This document shows positions 16,442-27,100 of a stretch of DNA of 64,000 bases, one piece after another. Position numbers and translations under genes: made by a program. The DNA comes from Flavobacterium album (lineage in GTDB: Bacteria; Bacteroidota; Bacteroidia; Flavobacteriales; Flavobacteriaceae). The DNA is taken from assembly GCF_003096035.1 (NCBI RefSeq), contig NZ_CP029186.1:1749001-1813000 (forward strand). The letters run 5' to 3'. The notes under the pieces are model-generated. The model was not told the origin of the DNA, ran no database searches, and saw only the letters and a program-made list of their open reading frames with translations. Each line of letters opens with the position of its first letter. The first letter of the stretch is position 1.

Positions 16442-16941
16442 CTACATGTATTTCATGGCATCATATCCCAACAGCCTGCGCCATAATGCTATCTGCCCTA
16501 TACAGTTGGCTTCGCGGTAAATAATAAAGGAGATAAGCTCAAAACGTGTCATTTCCATTCCGGGTATTGCGATCTTAGTATCAAGTTGTTCTGCTGTCGC
16601 ATTGATAAAAGCTTCCCTCGCAATAGGAGTAATCCTGTTCCAGTCGGCTTTAAATTGTTCCAAAGAAGGATATTCAACACCGTCCTGTATCCCTTTATTA
16701 TTTTCGAAAAGATCGTTTGCCTGCTGTTGGTATTGTTCCCCCGTAAGGTGTTGGCCAGTTCGAAGCGCTGCTCTGTAAGGCTGCCCGCAAGCCATGCCAC
16801 ATGGTTGGCTTTAGTGCCAAGCCTGTTTTGTGCATCAGTATCAGAAATGCCGTCAAGGGCGCGCAGGAAGAAATCGGTCTGCCAGTCGAATAGCAGTAAA
16901 AAAGAGGATAACCGGCTGTCTTTGGTTGCTGTTGTTTCCAT
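16442..16941 (-). pseudogene. DinB-superfamily gene broken by one frameshift
   Basis: Two overlapping frames give one continuous DinB-like protein. The first reads METTATKDSRLSSFLLLFDW to ...FELANTL from 16941 down to about 16745. The second resumes with GEQYQQQANDLFENN and continues to the stop at 16442. Adding one G to the five-G run (C5 on the plus strand, 16739-16743) restores a single frame of about 166 residues. Histidines and the C-terminal helix are preserved. This is either a recent frameshift or a homopolymer undercall. Confidence 0.75.
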
Positions 16942-17066
16942 AATTATTTAACATTTTGGCTAAGGATGCTTTTGTCCTGAATGTCTTTTACAAATGTATT
17001 GTAAGTATTCTGTACCGATGCTGTGCTAAAAAGTCATCGTTAGGGGGTGTTTAAGACAAAAACAAG

Positions 17067-17074
17067 TATATTTG
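17067..17074 (+). promoter_or_regulatory. -7 element of the DJ-1/AraC regulator gene
   Basis: TATATTTG matches TAnnTTTG and lies 18 bases before the ATG at 17093. It shows that the TTG at 17072 cannot be the start. No clear -33 box is visible. Confidence 0.6.
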
Positions 17075-17092
17075 TTATCCAACATTTGCGCC

Positions 17093-18058
17093 ATGAAATT
17101 AGGAATACTATTGACGAAAGACCACCGCCTGCTGAGTGTAGCAGCATTGCTCGACGTATTTGAAACTGCCAACCGTTTTTATCAGGAAGACGGGCAGCAA
17201 CCGCTATTTGCCATCGACCTGCTCCATTTGCCGGAGCACGACAGCATTTCCTTTCCCGGGCACAGGGCAGTACAGGCAACGGAAGGCGCTAAATACGACC
17301 TGCTGCTTATCCCATCGTTCAACCATGACGGGATAGGGGAGTCGCTCCGTGCCAATATGGGCTGGGTGCCGTGGCTGCAAAACCAGTATAAGGAAGGTGC
17401 CGCAATAGCCAGTTTCTGTACCGGGGCTTTTGTGCTTGCCGCAACGGGATTGCTGGATAACAGGCCTGCGACCACCCATATCAATGCCGAAGCCGCCTTC
17501 GCGAAATTGTTCCCCCTGGTTCAGCTACAGGCTGAAGCTGTTGTAACCGAAAAAGACCGCATTTACACCAGCGGGGGCGCGACAAATACCTTCCACCTGC
17601 TGATGCTGCTGCTCGAAGTGTATTGCAGCCGCAAAATGGCGGTAAGGGCAGCGAAGGTTTTTTCCATCGACCTGGATCGCAACCGGCAGACGTACTTCGG
17701 GACGTTCACTCCGGCAGAAGACCATGGCGATGAGCTTGTAAAACAGGCGCAGGAGGAAATAAAAAAGAAATTCAGCACTGCCAATACCATAGAAGAGCTC
17801 ATCACTGATTTGCCCGCCAGCCGCCGCAACCTCGTGCGCCGCTTCAAGCAGGTCACCGGTATCACCCCAATAGAATACCTTCAGAAAACCCGCATTGAGG
17901 CCGCTAAGCAAATGTTGGAACAATCGCGCCACAGCATACTAGAAGTGATGCTTGAATCAGGCTATAACGACCTGAAGACCTTCCGTTCCCTATTCAAAAA
18001 GAATGTAGGCATGACACCGAAAATGTATCGGGAGAAGTTTAGCGGGCAGATGGTTTAG
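17093..18058 (+). CDS. GlxA-type transcriptional regulator (DJ-1/PfpI plus AraC HTH)
   Basis: A 321-residue cytoplasmic regulator. Residues 1-180 form a DJ-1/PfpI-like amidotransferase fold with C109 at the nucleophile elbow (ASFCTGAF); residues about 215-315 form the AraC-type double helix-turn-helix (NLVRRFKQVTGITPIEYLQ, ILEVMLESGYNDLKTFRSLFKKNVGMTP). A further in-frame TTG at 17072 falls within the promoter, so the ATG at 17093 is preferred. Its targets may be the small stress-type genes to its left, but nothing in the sequence proves this. Confidence 0.88.
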   Translation: MKLGILLTKDHRLLSVAALLDVFETANRFYQEDGQQPLFAIDLLHLPEHDSISFPGHRAVQATEGAKYDLLLIPSFNHDGIGESLRANMGWVPWLQNQYKEGAAIASFCTGAFVLAATGLLDNRPATTHINAEAAFAKLFPLVQLQAEAVVTEKDRIYTSGGATNTFHLLMLLLEVYCSRKMAVRAAKVFSIDLDRNRQTYFGTFTPAEDHGDELVKQAQEEIKKKFSTANTIEELITDLPASRRNLVRRFKQVTGITPIEYLQKTRIEAAKQMLEQSRHSILEVMLESGYNDLKTFRSLFKKNVGMTPKMYREKFSGQMV

Positions 18059-18061
18059 GGG

Positions 18062-18169
18062 AGATTATTAGATTGTTGGATTTTTAGACTGCAAGATTTA
18101 GATGGTGATAATTGATACAGTCCAAAAATCTAATAATCTAATAATCTAATAATCCAACAATCTAACAAT
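18062..18169. repeat. AT-rich long inverted repeat (ATCTAATA units)
   Basis: GATTATTAGATTGTTGGATTTTTAGACTG on the left is complementary to the right side, which is built of tandem AATCTAAT units. The structure separates two convergent genes and may act as a bidirectional terminator. Confidence 0.7.
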
Positions 18170-18865
18170 CTATCGAACCATAAACTCCAATCCCAACCCG
18201 CGATACCCCGTAATAGATATAGAAGCATCCTCACTAAAATACTTTCGCAGCCTGCTGATGAACACATCCATGCTGCGGCCGGAAAAGAAATCATCACTGC
18301 CCCAAACTTCCAGTAATATGTCCTCGCGCTTCAGCATCCTGTTCCGGTTTTCGAAAAGGTATTGGATCAGGTGTGCCTCGCGCTCGGTAAGCCGGTGCGT
18401 TATGGTCGAGTGGGTAAGTGAATAGTTGGAACTGTCAAATATATAGCTGCCGATAGCCATTTTTGTCCCGCTTTTTTCATTGACTGCTACTGGGGATGAA
18501 CGCCGGCTCCTCTTTAAAATATTCGTAATACGCAGTACTAGCTCATCGGCTTCAAATGGCTTTACCACATAATCGTCGGCACCCAGCTTCAGGCCTTTTA
18601 TCTTGTCTTCCTTCATGCCTTTTGCGGTCAGGAATATCACAGGCGTTTCAGGGTAGGCGGCAATGATGCTTTCGGCAAGGGTAAAGCCGTCCATCTTTGG
18701 CATCATCACATCAAACACACAAATATCGGGTTTCGTTTCAGGATACAATGTCAATGCCTCGGCACCGTCTTTGGCCCACGTCACTTTAAATCCTGAAATT
18801 TCAAGGTACTGCCGTAAAATGCTGGCATAATCAAAATCGTCTTCGGCTAAAAGGATATGCTTCAT
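18170..18865 (-). CDS. OmpR-family response regulator
   Basis: A 231-residue response regulator with a receiver domain (acidic pocket E8, D9, D10; phosphorylation site D52; T80; K102) and an OmpR/PhoB winged-helix DNA-binding domain from about 130. Its start overlaps the stop of the histidine kinase by four bases (ATGA), so the two form a cognate two-component system. The target is probably the divergently transcribed outer-membrane receptor at 20616 or the operon itself. Confidence 0.95.
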   Translation of the reverse strand: MKHILLAEDDFDYASILRQYLEISGFKVTWAKDGAEALTLYPETKPDICVFDVMMPKMDGFTLAESIIAAYPETPVIFLTAKGMKEDKIKGLKLGADDYVVKPFEADELVLRITNILKRSRRSSPVAVNEKSGTKMAIGSYIFDSSNYSLTHSTITHRLTEREAHLIQYLFENRNRMLKREDILLEVWGSDDFFSGRSMDVFISRLRKYFSEDASISITGYRGLGLEFMVR

Positions 18866-20208
18866 GCCTGCGGAATTGAAATGGTGAATGATGATCCCCT
18901 GCCCTTATCGCTTTCGATCCTGATAATACCCTTATAGGCATTGATGATCTGCTTTACGTAATACAACCCAAGGCCAAGTCCTTTTGCCGTATGGATATTT
19001 CCTTTCTCTACGCGGTAGAATTTGTCAAAAATCAGTTTGTGCTCTTTTTCGGCGATACCCATGCCATTATCCGACACGGTTATTATAGTTTCCTTATCCG
19101 TTTCAGACAACGCGATCTTTATCGTATCGGCGCCATACTTCACTGCATTGTCAAGCAGATTCGCAAATATTGTCCCCAAATGGAACTTATCCATATAAAT
19201 AGCAGTAGCATTCATTTCGCACTCAATAGTTATTTCGGGATGCGAAAGCGCAAAGTCGCTTATCATATCCTGCACTTCCTCGCAGCTTATCGGTTGTGCC
19301 TGGCCGGTTTCTATTCCCGTTGTGAGCGATGCTTCCGTAACCTGTGCAAATAACTTCTGCATGCGCCTGTTCTGCCTTTCGATGATAGCAATGGAATTCC
19401 CAAACTGCTCCTCGGTAAGCATGTTGTCTTTTCTTTGGAGCGTTTTCACGGCAATGTCAAGCGCCCCGAGCGGGGTCTGGAATTCGTGCGTAATGTTGTT
19501 GATGAAGTCGGTCTTGATGTCGGCTATCTTCTTCTGCGTGATGAGATTCTTTATCGAAAGATAAAAGAGCGCTACTACAAAAACAAGCAGCAGTACCGAG
19601 AATATAAGCAGTCCCGACATCCGTGCAAAAACCTGCTTTTCCCAATTGGCAATGCTGTAATAGCGGGTAGTTACCACTTCAAAGGCGCTTTCGGGCGCGC
19701 CGATGCCCAACCGCTTTGTAGCATCACGCCACGTAGACTGCGAGGCCTTACTTTCCACTACATTTTGCGTATTGGTGCCGTAAAGAAGCATTTTTCCAGT
19801 GAAAATAGTATCCGCAGGCTTGGTGGTGTCTTTGCATACAAGTGCTGAGGTGACATAATTAGTATAAGTAACATTGTAGTTGTCCAGGGCGGAATCTTTC
19901 GCGATGCACTGCTGTATCTCTCCCGACAGCGAATCAGACATTCCTTTCATAATCCTCGGGTAATCGGCGCGCGTTACTTTGCCTTCCGTATAGTCGCTCA
20001 TGAACTGCTTGGTTTTGCGCATCCATTTATGATTAATGGTATCCAGCTCGCCTGTAGTCTCCAGCCTCAGCAATTCCTGTGTGATCTTCGCATTGGCTTC
20101 CTTCGCATAAAGCTTGTAGGTATTGTAAATGAAATACCCCTGTATCGGCGCGAGGGCCGCGACGGTAATAACGCATCCTGCAATAAGGAAATAGATCTTT
20201 CGCTTCAT
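18862..20208 (-). CDS. Two-component sensor histidine kinase
   Basis: A 448-residue inner-membrane kinase. Membrane helices at about 5-28 and 199-219 bracket a periplasmic sensor domain of roughly 170 residues that matches no domain I recognise. A HisKA domain contains H241 in the motif HEFQTPLGALD, and the ATPase domain has N-box LLDNAVKYG, G1 DNGMGIAEKE, F-box FDKFYRV and G2 KGLGLGLYYVK. It is upstream of, and overlaps, the response regulator. The signal is unknown. Confidence 0.95.
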   Translation of the reverse strand: MKRKIYFLIAGCVITVAALAPIQGYFIYNTYKLYAKEANAKITQELLRLETTGELDTINHKWMRKTKQFMSDYTEGKVTRADYPRIMKGMSDSLSGEIQQCIAKDSALDNYNVTYTNYVTSALVCKDTTKPADTIFTGKMLLYGTNTQNVVESKASQSTWRDATKRLGIGAPESAFEVVTTRYYSIANWEKQVFARMSGLLIFSVLLLVFVVALFYLSIKNLITQKKIADIKTDFINNITHEFQTPLGALDIAVKTLQRKDNMLTEEQFGNSIAIIERQNRRMQKLFAQVTEASLTTGIETGQAQPISCEEVQDMISDFALSHPEITIECEMNATAIYMDKFHLGTIFANLLDNAVKYGADTIKIALSETDKETIITVSDNGMGIAEKEHKLIFDKFYRVEKGNIHTAKGLGLGLYYVKQIINAYKGIIRIESDKGRGSSFTISIPQA

Positions 20209-20360
20209 AAATGCAAAACTATGGTTTTTAATTATTTCACTGCTAAAAACAATAGGCTGTTAACCGAGCATTAACCGAAAGGTTGAAATTCCAAAAGACA
20301 AATACTAAATAACAAAACCGTTCAATTAGAAAAGTTAGAATAGGAAGCTATTTAATAATG

Positions 20361-20479
20361 ACACACCCCTGGCCCCTCTCAAGAGGGGAACAGCTACACT
20401 CATGCCGACGCAGTACCGCTTTTGGGGTTCGGGTAAGCACATCAGAGTGTTCCCCTCTTGAGAGGGGTTAGGGGTGTGT
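20361..20479. repeat. Large REP-like inverted repeat
   Basis: ACACACCCCTGGCCCCTCTC at the left end pairs with GAGAGGGGTTAGGGGTGTGT at the right end. Each end also carries its own CCCCTCT-AGAGGGG hairpin. It sits in the 407-base space between the kinase and the receptor genes and belongs to the same family as the aroA element. The remainder of that space holds only the C/A-rich arm at 20483-20535. Confidence 0.8.
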
Positions 20480-20482
20480 TGA

Positions 20483-20535
20483 AGCTCAACCCACAACCCC
20501 AAACCCCAAATCCCAAACCCCAAACACACAACCCT
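20483..20535 (+). repeat. C/A-rich repeat arm
   Basis: Tandem ACCCCAAA-like units follow directly after the REP-like element, as also seen near 13500 and within aroA. Confidence 0.6.
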
Positions 20536-20615
20536 CATTAACCCTCCGTTAACCCAGCATTAACCTCCCCATCCAGTGTGTTTTCAGAGATTTGCACCAA
20601 ATCAATCATTCATCC

Positions 20616-23017
20616 ATGAGTTCATCATCAATCATCAAAATTTTATTTGCGTTAGTTTTCCCGATTTTATGCTCCGCCCAATCAGCGGGGCTTTCGGGTA
20701 AAGTATTCGATCCTTCAAACAAACCTTTGGCATTTGCCGATGCCGTTGTGCTTACAGTGCCGGACTCCACAGCTTATAAAGCCACGTTTACGGATGAGGC
20801 CGGGCGCTTTGAGTTTAAAGGCTTGGCTCACGGAAATTATGTCCTGAAAATAAGCACCATTGGCTATGCCGATTATTTCACGTCCATATCATTGACAGGA
20901 AACACAGTATTGCCCAACATTGTGCTGAAAGAAACCGCAACGCAGCTCGGCGCCGTTGTGATCAATTCCAAAAGGCCTATAGTCAACCGCAAGATAGACC
21001 GCTTGGAATTTGACGTGGGAAATTCCATTCTTTCTTCCGACAATGCATGGGAGATATTGCGTAAAACCCCGGGTGTGAATGTTACATCGGGCGGGATCTC
21101 GATACGCGGCAGCAACAGTATATTGGTAACCATAAACGATAAAAAGTCTACCTGACGGGAACTGAGCTCAAGAACCTGTTGGAAAACACCGACGGGGGGA
21201 ATATAAAGTCGGTTGAGGTAATCACCACACCGCCATCAAAATATGAGGCGCAGGGCAGCGCCGTGCTCAACATTAAAATGAAGAAAAGCACCAACGAAGG
21301 CTACAAAGGCAATGTGGCCGGGGCTTATGAGCAAAGCATGTACCCGAAAGGCGTGGTATCCAGCAACCATTATTACAAGGGTAACCGCCTTTCGGCCTAT
21401 GGCGGATACATGTTCGGGTCCGGGCACTACTATGGCAGGAACTATGCAACGGTAAAATACAAGGATGAGAGCGGGAATGTGTCCTCGGTCTGGAAGATCA
21501 GGGAGCAGGCCTTTTATAATGCCACTTCGCAAAACAGCTTCAACCTTAATATGGAGTATCAGGTAGACAGCCTCAATACAGTAGCTGTGGGAGGCAATAG
21601 TTTTTTTAGTATGAAAAGCACGGCTAACATTGATGTCCCAACCTATATTTATGATGGCAATGGTGTACTCGATTCCCTTTACCACACCAAAACCCGCCGC
21701 GATTACCCGCAGAAGAACAATACCCTTAACGGCTCTTTCGAGCATAAGTTCAGGAAAGGAAAGCTTGTATTTATGTCCGATTATACAAGGCATTACTTCA
21801 ACCAGTCGCAGGACGTGAACACGCTTTTTTCATTGCTCGGTGACGCGCCCTACCGCTCCCAGTTGCTGGCCAGTGAGGATAACCGCCGCATCAGCCTTTT
21901 TTCGGCGCAGGCTGATTATAGCGGCACTGCAGGCAAGTATAACTTTGAGACAGGATTGCGCTATGGCAATGTGGATGCGAAGAATAATTTTGACTATGAG
22001 CAGCAGGTTAATGGTCAACCGGTCGCTATCAATGGGCTTACCAATGAGTTCCTTTATAACGAATCGGTTTATGCAGGCTATGCCGGGCTTGACAGGGAAA
22101 TAGGCAAATGGGGGCTCAAAGCAGGGTTGCGGGGCGAATATACGTCGCTGGAAGGCAGGGCGGTAACCACTGCCGAGGTGAACCGACAGGAATATTTCAA
22201 GCTGTTCCCAACACTGTATACGCTTTACAAAGCTTCAGATGATCACCAGATAGGGGTATCGTATGGCAAGCGGATCAGCAGGCCGCCGTATTCCTACCTC
22301 AATCCGTTCCGCCTTTACAGCACGCCTTATGCGTATGTTACGGGCGACCCGCACCTGCAGCCGGCCATTACGCACAATTTCAGCCTGCTCTATACACTAA
22401 AGAACAGGCACAATTTCGACCTGTACTACCGTTATGAAAAAGACCCTTCACTTGAGGTGATGATACAGGATTATACTACCAATACCATCATCAGCAAGGT
22501 GACCAATATCGATCACAATTTTGTAGCCGGGCTCGATTATAACAGCAACCTGGAGCTGAAGCCGTGGTGGCAAACCGGGATACAGATAAGCACAATGTAT
22601 AAGGAAGACACATTCCAGGGAGCAGATGGCAGCCTGCAAATTAACAGCATTGTAAGCTTCTTTGGCTATATGAACCATCGGTTTACGCTCGACAAGAAAA
22701 AGACATGGAGTGCCGAAACAGGATTTTATTATGCTTCGCCGGGCGTGTCAGGAGCATTTACATTTGGGGATATGTCCAGCCTGTCAGCCAGTTTCAGGAA
22801 GACCTTCCTGAACGAAAAAGCAGAACTCTCACTTATCTTCTCTGATATTTACAGGGGTGAAAAGCAAACCACAACAGTGCGTTATGCCAACCAGGACAGA
22901 AAAGCATATTCCTATAATGATACACAGAATTTCCGTATCCAGTTCCGCTACCGTTTTGGCAACCAGAAGCTGGGCGACAAGCAACGGCGCGAGGCAGATG
23001 AGAAGGGAAGGTTGTAG
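20616..23017 (+). pseudogene. Outer-membrane receptor (CarboxypepD_reg plus beta-barrel) with one frameshift
   Basis: From the ATG at 20616 a signal peptide (to about CSAQ), a CarboxypepD_reg-like domain (LSGKVFDPSNKPLAFADAVV) and a TonB-plug-like segment (WEILRKTPGVNV, IRGSNSILVTIND) are read until a TGA at 21153. The other frame continues with VYLTGTELKNLLENTD and a 600-residue beta-barrel ending at 23017. Adding one G after AAAAAG at 21141-21146 restores one open frame of about 800 residues of the outer_membrane_beta-barrel (OMP_b-brl_3) type. Divergent from the two-component system, its likely regulator. Real mutation or sequencing error cannot be told apart here. Confidence 0.8.
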
Positions 23018-23048
23018 ATTCGTAAATATTGACACCGGAAATATCTAA

Positions 23049-23130
23049 AGAAGAACGAAATGTCACATTGAGCGCAGTCGAAATGCGGCATTTTCGTTCT
23101 TCTTGCTTCTCGACTGCGCTCGAAGCGACA
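23049..23130. repeat. TGTCA-type palindromic repeat (copy 2)
   Basis: TGTCACATTGAGCGCAGTCG pairs with CGACTGCGCTCGAAGCGACA; an AAGAACGAAA/TTTTCGTTCTT pair overlaps it. It lies between two convergent genes and closely matches the copy at 14713-14781. Confidence 0.8.
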
Positions 23131-23149
23131 ATAGTGGCGTAATCTTATA

Positions 23150-23707
23150 TTACTCCTTCACATACCGTAGCGCCATATGCCCCGATTGAAAAACCTTTGA
23201 TCCGGCAAGCTTTAACTGCAACTGTTCAGGCAGGCTGATGTCATCGAAAAGCCGCCTTCCTTCTCCCGCAATAACAGGATGGATCATAATGTGGTATTCA
23301 TCAATCAGCCCAAGCTCCATAAGTTGTGTTGGGATGTCTACACCGCCGGTTACAATAGCTTTGCCTTCTTCCTGCTTCAGCTTAAGCACTTCCTCCCGCA
23401 GCCCTTTTTGGAATATCGTAGTTTTGTCTCCACCTGCCTTCTCCAGTGTCTTAGAGAAAACGACGATCTTACCTACAGCGTCGAATGCTTTTGCAAATTC
23501 ATCCATTGACATTGATCCCGAAGGGTTTTTTGCGATATCCGGCCAGAAAGGAACCATCAGTTCATAGGTTTTGCGCCCGTAAACAAGCACGTCAGCTTCC
23601 CGCATCAACTGTGTAAAATACGCATGCACCTCTTCATTGGCATTTCCTTTGGTGTGGTCGCAGCACCCATCCAGGGTGACATTGATCCCGAAGATCAGCT
23701 TTCTCAT
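23150..23707 (-). CDS. RibD C-terminal/DHFR-like reductase
   Basis: A 185-residue protein of the dihydrofolate-reductase-like RibD_C family: GINVTLDGCCDH near the N-terminus, YGRKTYELM, an NADPH-binding stretch around AIVTGGVDIPTQLMELGLIDEYHIMIHPVIAGEGRRLF. Members of this stand-alone group are mostly uncharacterised NADPH reductases; it is not the folate-pathway FolA and has no RibD deaminase domain. It has its own -7 element at 23742. Confidence 0.9.
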   Translation of the reverse strand: MRKLIFGINVTLDGCCDHTKGNANEEVHAYFTQLMREADVLVYGRKTYELMVPFWPDIAKNPSGSMSMDEFAKAFDAVGKIVVFSKTLEKAGGDKTTIFQKGLREEVLKLKQEEGKAIVTGGVDIPTQLMELGLIDEYHIMIHPVIAGEGRRLFDDISLPEQLQLKLAGSKVFQSGHMALRYVKE

Positions 23708-23741
23708 ATTTTGTTTTGTTTTTAATTGTTTCCCTGCTTCT

Positions 23742-23749
23742 CAAAAATA
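23742..23749 (-). promoter_or_regulatory. -7 element of the RibD/DHFR-like gene
   Basis: TATTTTTG on the minus strand lies 34 bases before the ATG at 23707. No good -33 box was found. Confidence 0.5.
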
Positions 23750-23967
23750 AAATATTCTATGTAGAGATTGGGCTTGCTAAAAAGACAACTAAAGGTGGGT
23801 TTCGGGACAACTCCAAATGTAATGTAGTACTTAAAAAATACCTTAATAACGGTACATCATTTTGATAGTATAATATTTATAGATTATTTTTATTGTGACA
23901 CCTGTTACTGAAAAATAATGCTTTTATAATTTTTTACTAATAAAACTATGTATTTATAAGAAAATTC

Positions 23968-24082
23968 TTCAGCGAAAACGTTTACACCACCTTTACATTA
24001 CTACATCAAACCTGAACTTGACATACACAAATAGCCTGTATGTTCTATGTTCAGGAATCAACATGCAGGTGGTTTAGCTGAA
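23968..24082. other. Nested inverted-repeat structure upstream of the T9SS substrate gene
   Basis: In the 461-base gap 23708-24168, four short arms nest inside each other: TTCAGC/GCTGAA (23968, 24077), ACCACCT/AGGTGGT (23986, 24067), CCTGAAC/GTTCAGG (24011, 24049) and ACATAC/GTATGT (24021, 24038). Together they describe one elongated hairpin of about 115 bases. It is upstream of the putative promoter at 24140, so it would be outside the predicted mRNA. No open frame of note occurs in the gap. Confidence 0.5.
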
Positions 24083-24139
24083 AAACAGGGATGTATAGTT
24101 TTTATATCATCAAAGTTAAATAAATGTGAAAAACAAGAC

Positions 24140-24147
24140 TATTTTTG
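24140..24147 (+). promoter_or_regulatory. -7 element of the T9SS substrate gene
   Basis: TATTTTTG matches TAnnTTTG, 21 bases before the ATG at 24169. The -33 region lacks a clear TTG. Confidence 0.6.
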
Positions 24148-24168
24148 TAGTCTACAATTTTACCAATT

Positions 24169-27100
24169 ATGAAAAGAGGACTACGATACTTATTCGGAAG
24201 AACACATTTTTTATTCTTTTTGCTGATGATAGGGAGCGCTAACCTGAGCGCGCAGATATTAACCAACGGCAACTTCGAAAGCGGAGGCAGCGGCGTTGGT
24301 TTTTTTGTACACGATTATACCCTTATCAATCCGGTTAACGGGACGAGCAATCCGGGCTTTTATGCCAGGACTAAAAATCCGGCTCTTATGAACTCTACTT
24401 ATAATGCCGGTGGCGACCATACTACAGGTACAGGCAATATGCTTGTTTTTGACGGTTCTAACCAGGCTAACAGGTACTTTTGGACCACAGGGGATACCGG
24501 TGGGGCGATAGGCGGCTTTACGGCAGGTACAACTTATACGTTCAGTTTCTGGATAAAATCGGTATCAAATGCTGTTACTACAGATGACGCTACAAGGGCC
24601 AGCATTGGCATTTTCATGGTAAATGCCAACAACATGAACCCGGCCAACCCCAATTTTTTGGCGCCTCTTCCGTCTGAAGGATGGGTAAACATACAGTATT
24701 CTTTCGTGGCTACGGCTAATAACGTAATGGTACGCTTAAAGACGAACAACGCAGGCCCGATAGGGAACGATTTTGCGGTAGATGATTTTTCAATTACTGT
24801 GGGGGCGCTTCCGTTTGTGGGGTCATATACTTCGCTTAACCCTACCTGTCCTACGAGTACAGACGGCTCTATTACCGTAAACCTGGCAGGAGGTACTTTG
24901 CCTTACACAGCATACACGCTTACAGGTTCGGCAACTATGTCAAATAATTCCGGGATATTCAATGGGCTTGGCGAAGGTACCTATAACGTGAGCGTTTCAG
25001 ATTCTGCCGGGCATACTTTTACCCAGACAGGAATTGTACTGGAAGCGCCAAACAACCTGGTGCTGAGCGCGCCGGTAACCGCTTGCCCCGGAGACACAAC
25101 GCCATTGACAGTATCGGGAGGAACAGGTGCGTATACCTGGACGGCAAGCCCGGCTGACATCTCTATCACAAACCCGAACAGCGCTACGCAAAACGTAAGC
25201 CCGTCAGTAACTACAACCTATACGGTTACGTCGGGAACGGCTTCTGCCCCGGTAAATCTTATCCAGAACAGCGATTTCTCACTCGGCAATGCTGCTTATA
25301 TAACGGAATACCTTCAGGTAGCCGACCCGAACCCATTCGGTATTCAGACTTCCTACAATATTGTAACCAACCCTAATGCATGGTTTACGGCATTTTCTGC
25401 CTGTGGAGATAATACAACAGGCAGTGGCAACATGATGGTTTTTGACGGTGCGACCAATTCGGATGCGAATGTTATCGCCTGGAGCAACCAAACCCCGGTT
25501 GCCGTAACCCCTAATACCGATTATACATTTACGTATCATGTCGCTTCGGTATCTGCCGACAGCCCTGCAAGACTCGAAGTGTTCATTAATGGCGTTTCGC
25601 AGGGAGTTCCTGTAACGGCACCGGGTACGCCTTGTGTATGGAACGAGGTTTCGTATAACTGGAACTCCGGCTCCAACACTACTGCCACCTTTGTTATTAT
25701 CGACAAGAATGTTGCCGACTACGGAAACGACTTTGCCCTTGATGATATTACCTTCAGGGAAGCTATTACCTGTGTGTACCAAAAATCGGTAACCGTTACA
25801 GTAGCACCGGGTGTAACACCAACATTTAATGCGGTTGCCCCGATATGTGCCGGCGAAACTTTAGCTACCCTTCCAACGACTTCTACCAATGCAATTACCG
25901 GAACATGGTCTCCGGCGTTAGACAATACAACGACAACAACTTACACTTTTACCCCAGACGCAGGACAGTGTGCAGCCACCGCTACATTAACGATAACGGT
26001 AAACCAGCCAACCACTGTACCAACGTTTGCTGCTGTTGCCCCAATTTGTGCAGGCGATACTTTAGCAGCGCTTCCAACAACTTCTGATAACGGAATTACC
26101 GGAACATGGGCCCCTGCGTTGAACAATACGGCAACAACGACCTATACATTTACACCGGCAGCAGGGCAGTGTGCCGCAACAGCTACGCTTACCATAACGG
26201 TTAACGACCCTGTAATGCCTACCTTTGCAACCGTTGCGCCAATTTGTGCGGGTGAAACACTAGCTGCTTTGCCAACCACATCAAACGAGGGAATAACAGG
26301 AACATGGTCACCCGCTTTGAACAACACTGCAACAACAACGTATACTTTTACCGCAGCAGCAGGGCAGTGTGCATCCAACACCATCATGACAATTACGGTT
26401 AATGCTCCTGTGGCATCTACCTTTGCCTCAGTTGCTCCAATTTGTTCAGGTGAGACATTAGCAGCATTGCCAACAACATCTATCGAAGGATTTACAGGCA
26501 TATGGTCGCCTGCGCTGAATAATACAGCAACGACAACGTATACATTTACACCGGATGCAGGGCAGTGCGCTTCAAATGCGACATTGACAATAACCGTAAA
26601 CCAGCCTGTAGTGGCTACCTTTGCGGCAGTTGATCCGGTTTGCGCCGGAAGTGCTATAACCGCATTGCCAACAACGTCTATCGAAGGCTTTACCGGAACA
26701 TGGTCGCCTGCACTGGATAATACTGCAACTACAACCTATACCTTTACACCGGATGCAGGACAGTGTGCCGCAGCCGCTACGCTGACAATAACGGTAAATG
26801 AGCTTCCTGACTTCACAATCTCAGAAGGCTGCGAAGGAAACAATTACACCTTAGCGGCTGTTCAGGATGATGCTTCAAATTCACAGTATGCATGGTATAA
26901 TACGGGCGGTACGCAGATAGGAAGCGGGTCTTCTGTAGTGATTACGGCTCCTGGCGTATACGAACTGGTTATTACCAGGGGAGGATGCAGCAACAGCGAA
27001 ACTATCAACGTGCTTTCAACAACATGTTTTGGAGAGATCCAGAGAGGTATTTCGCCAAACCATGACGGACTAAATGACTTTTTCGACCTTGAAGCTTTTG

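Noticed and set aside
25825..26817. Regularly spaced repeats considered as a CRISPR array
   Set aside because: The units are 198 bases, without unique spacers, and encode repeated protein domains in one frame.
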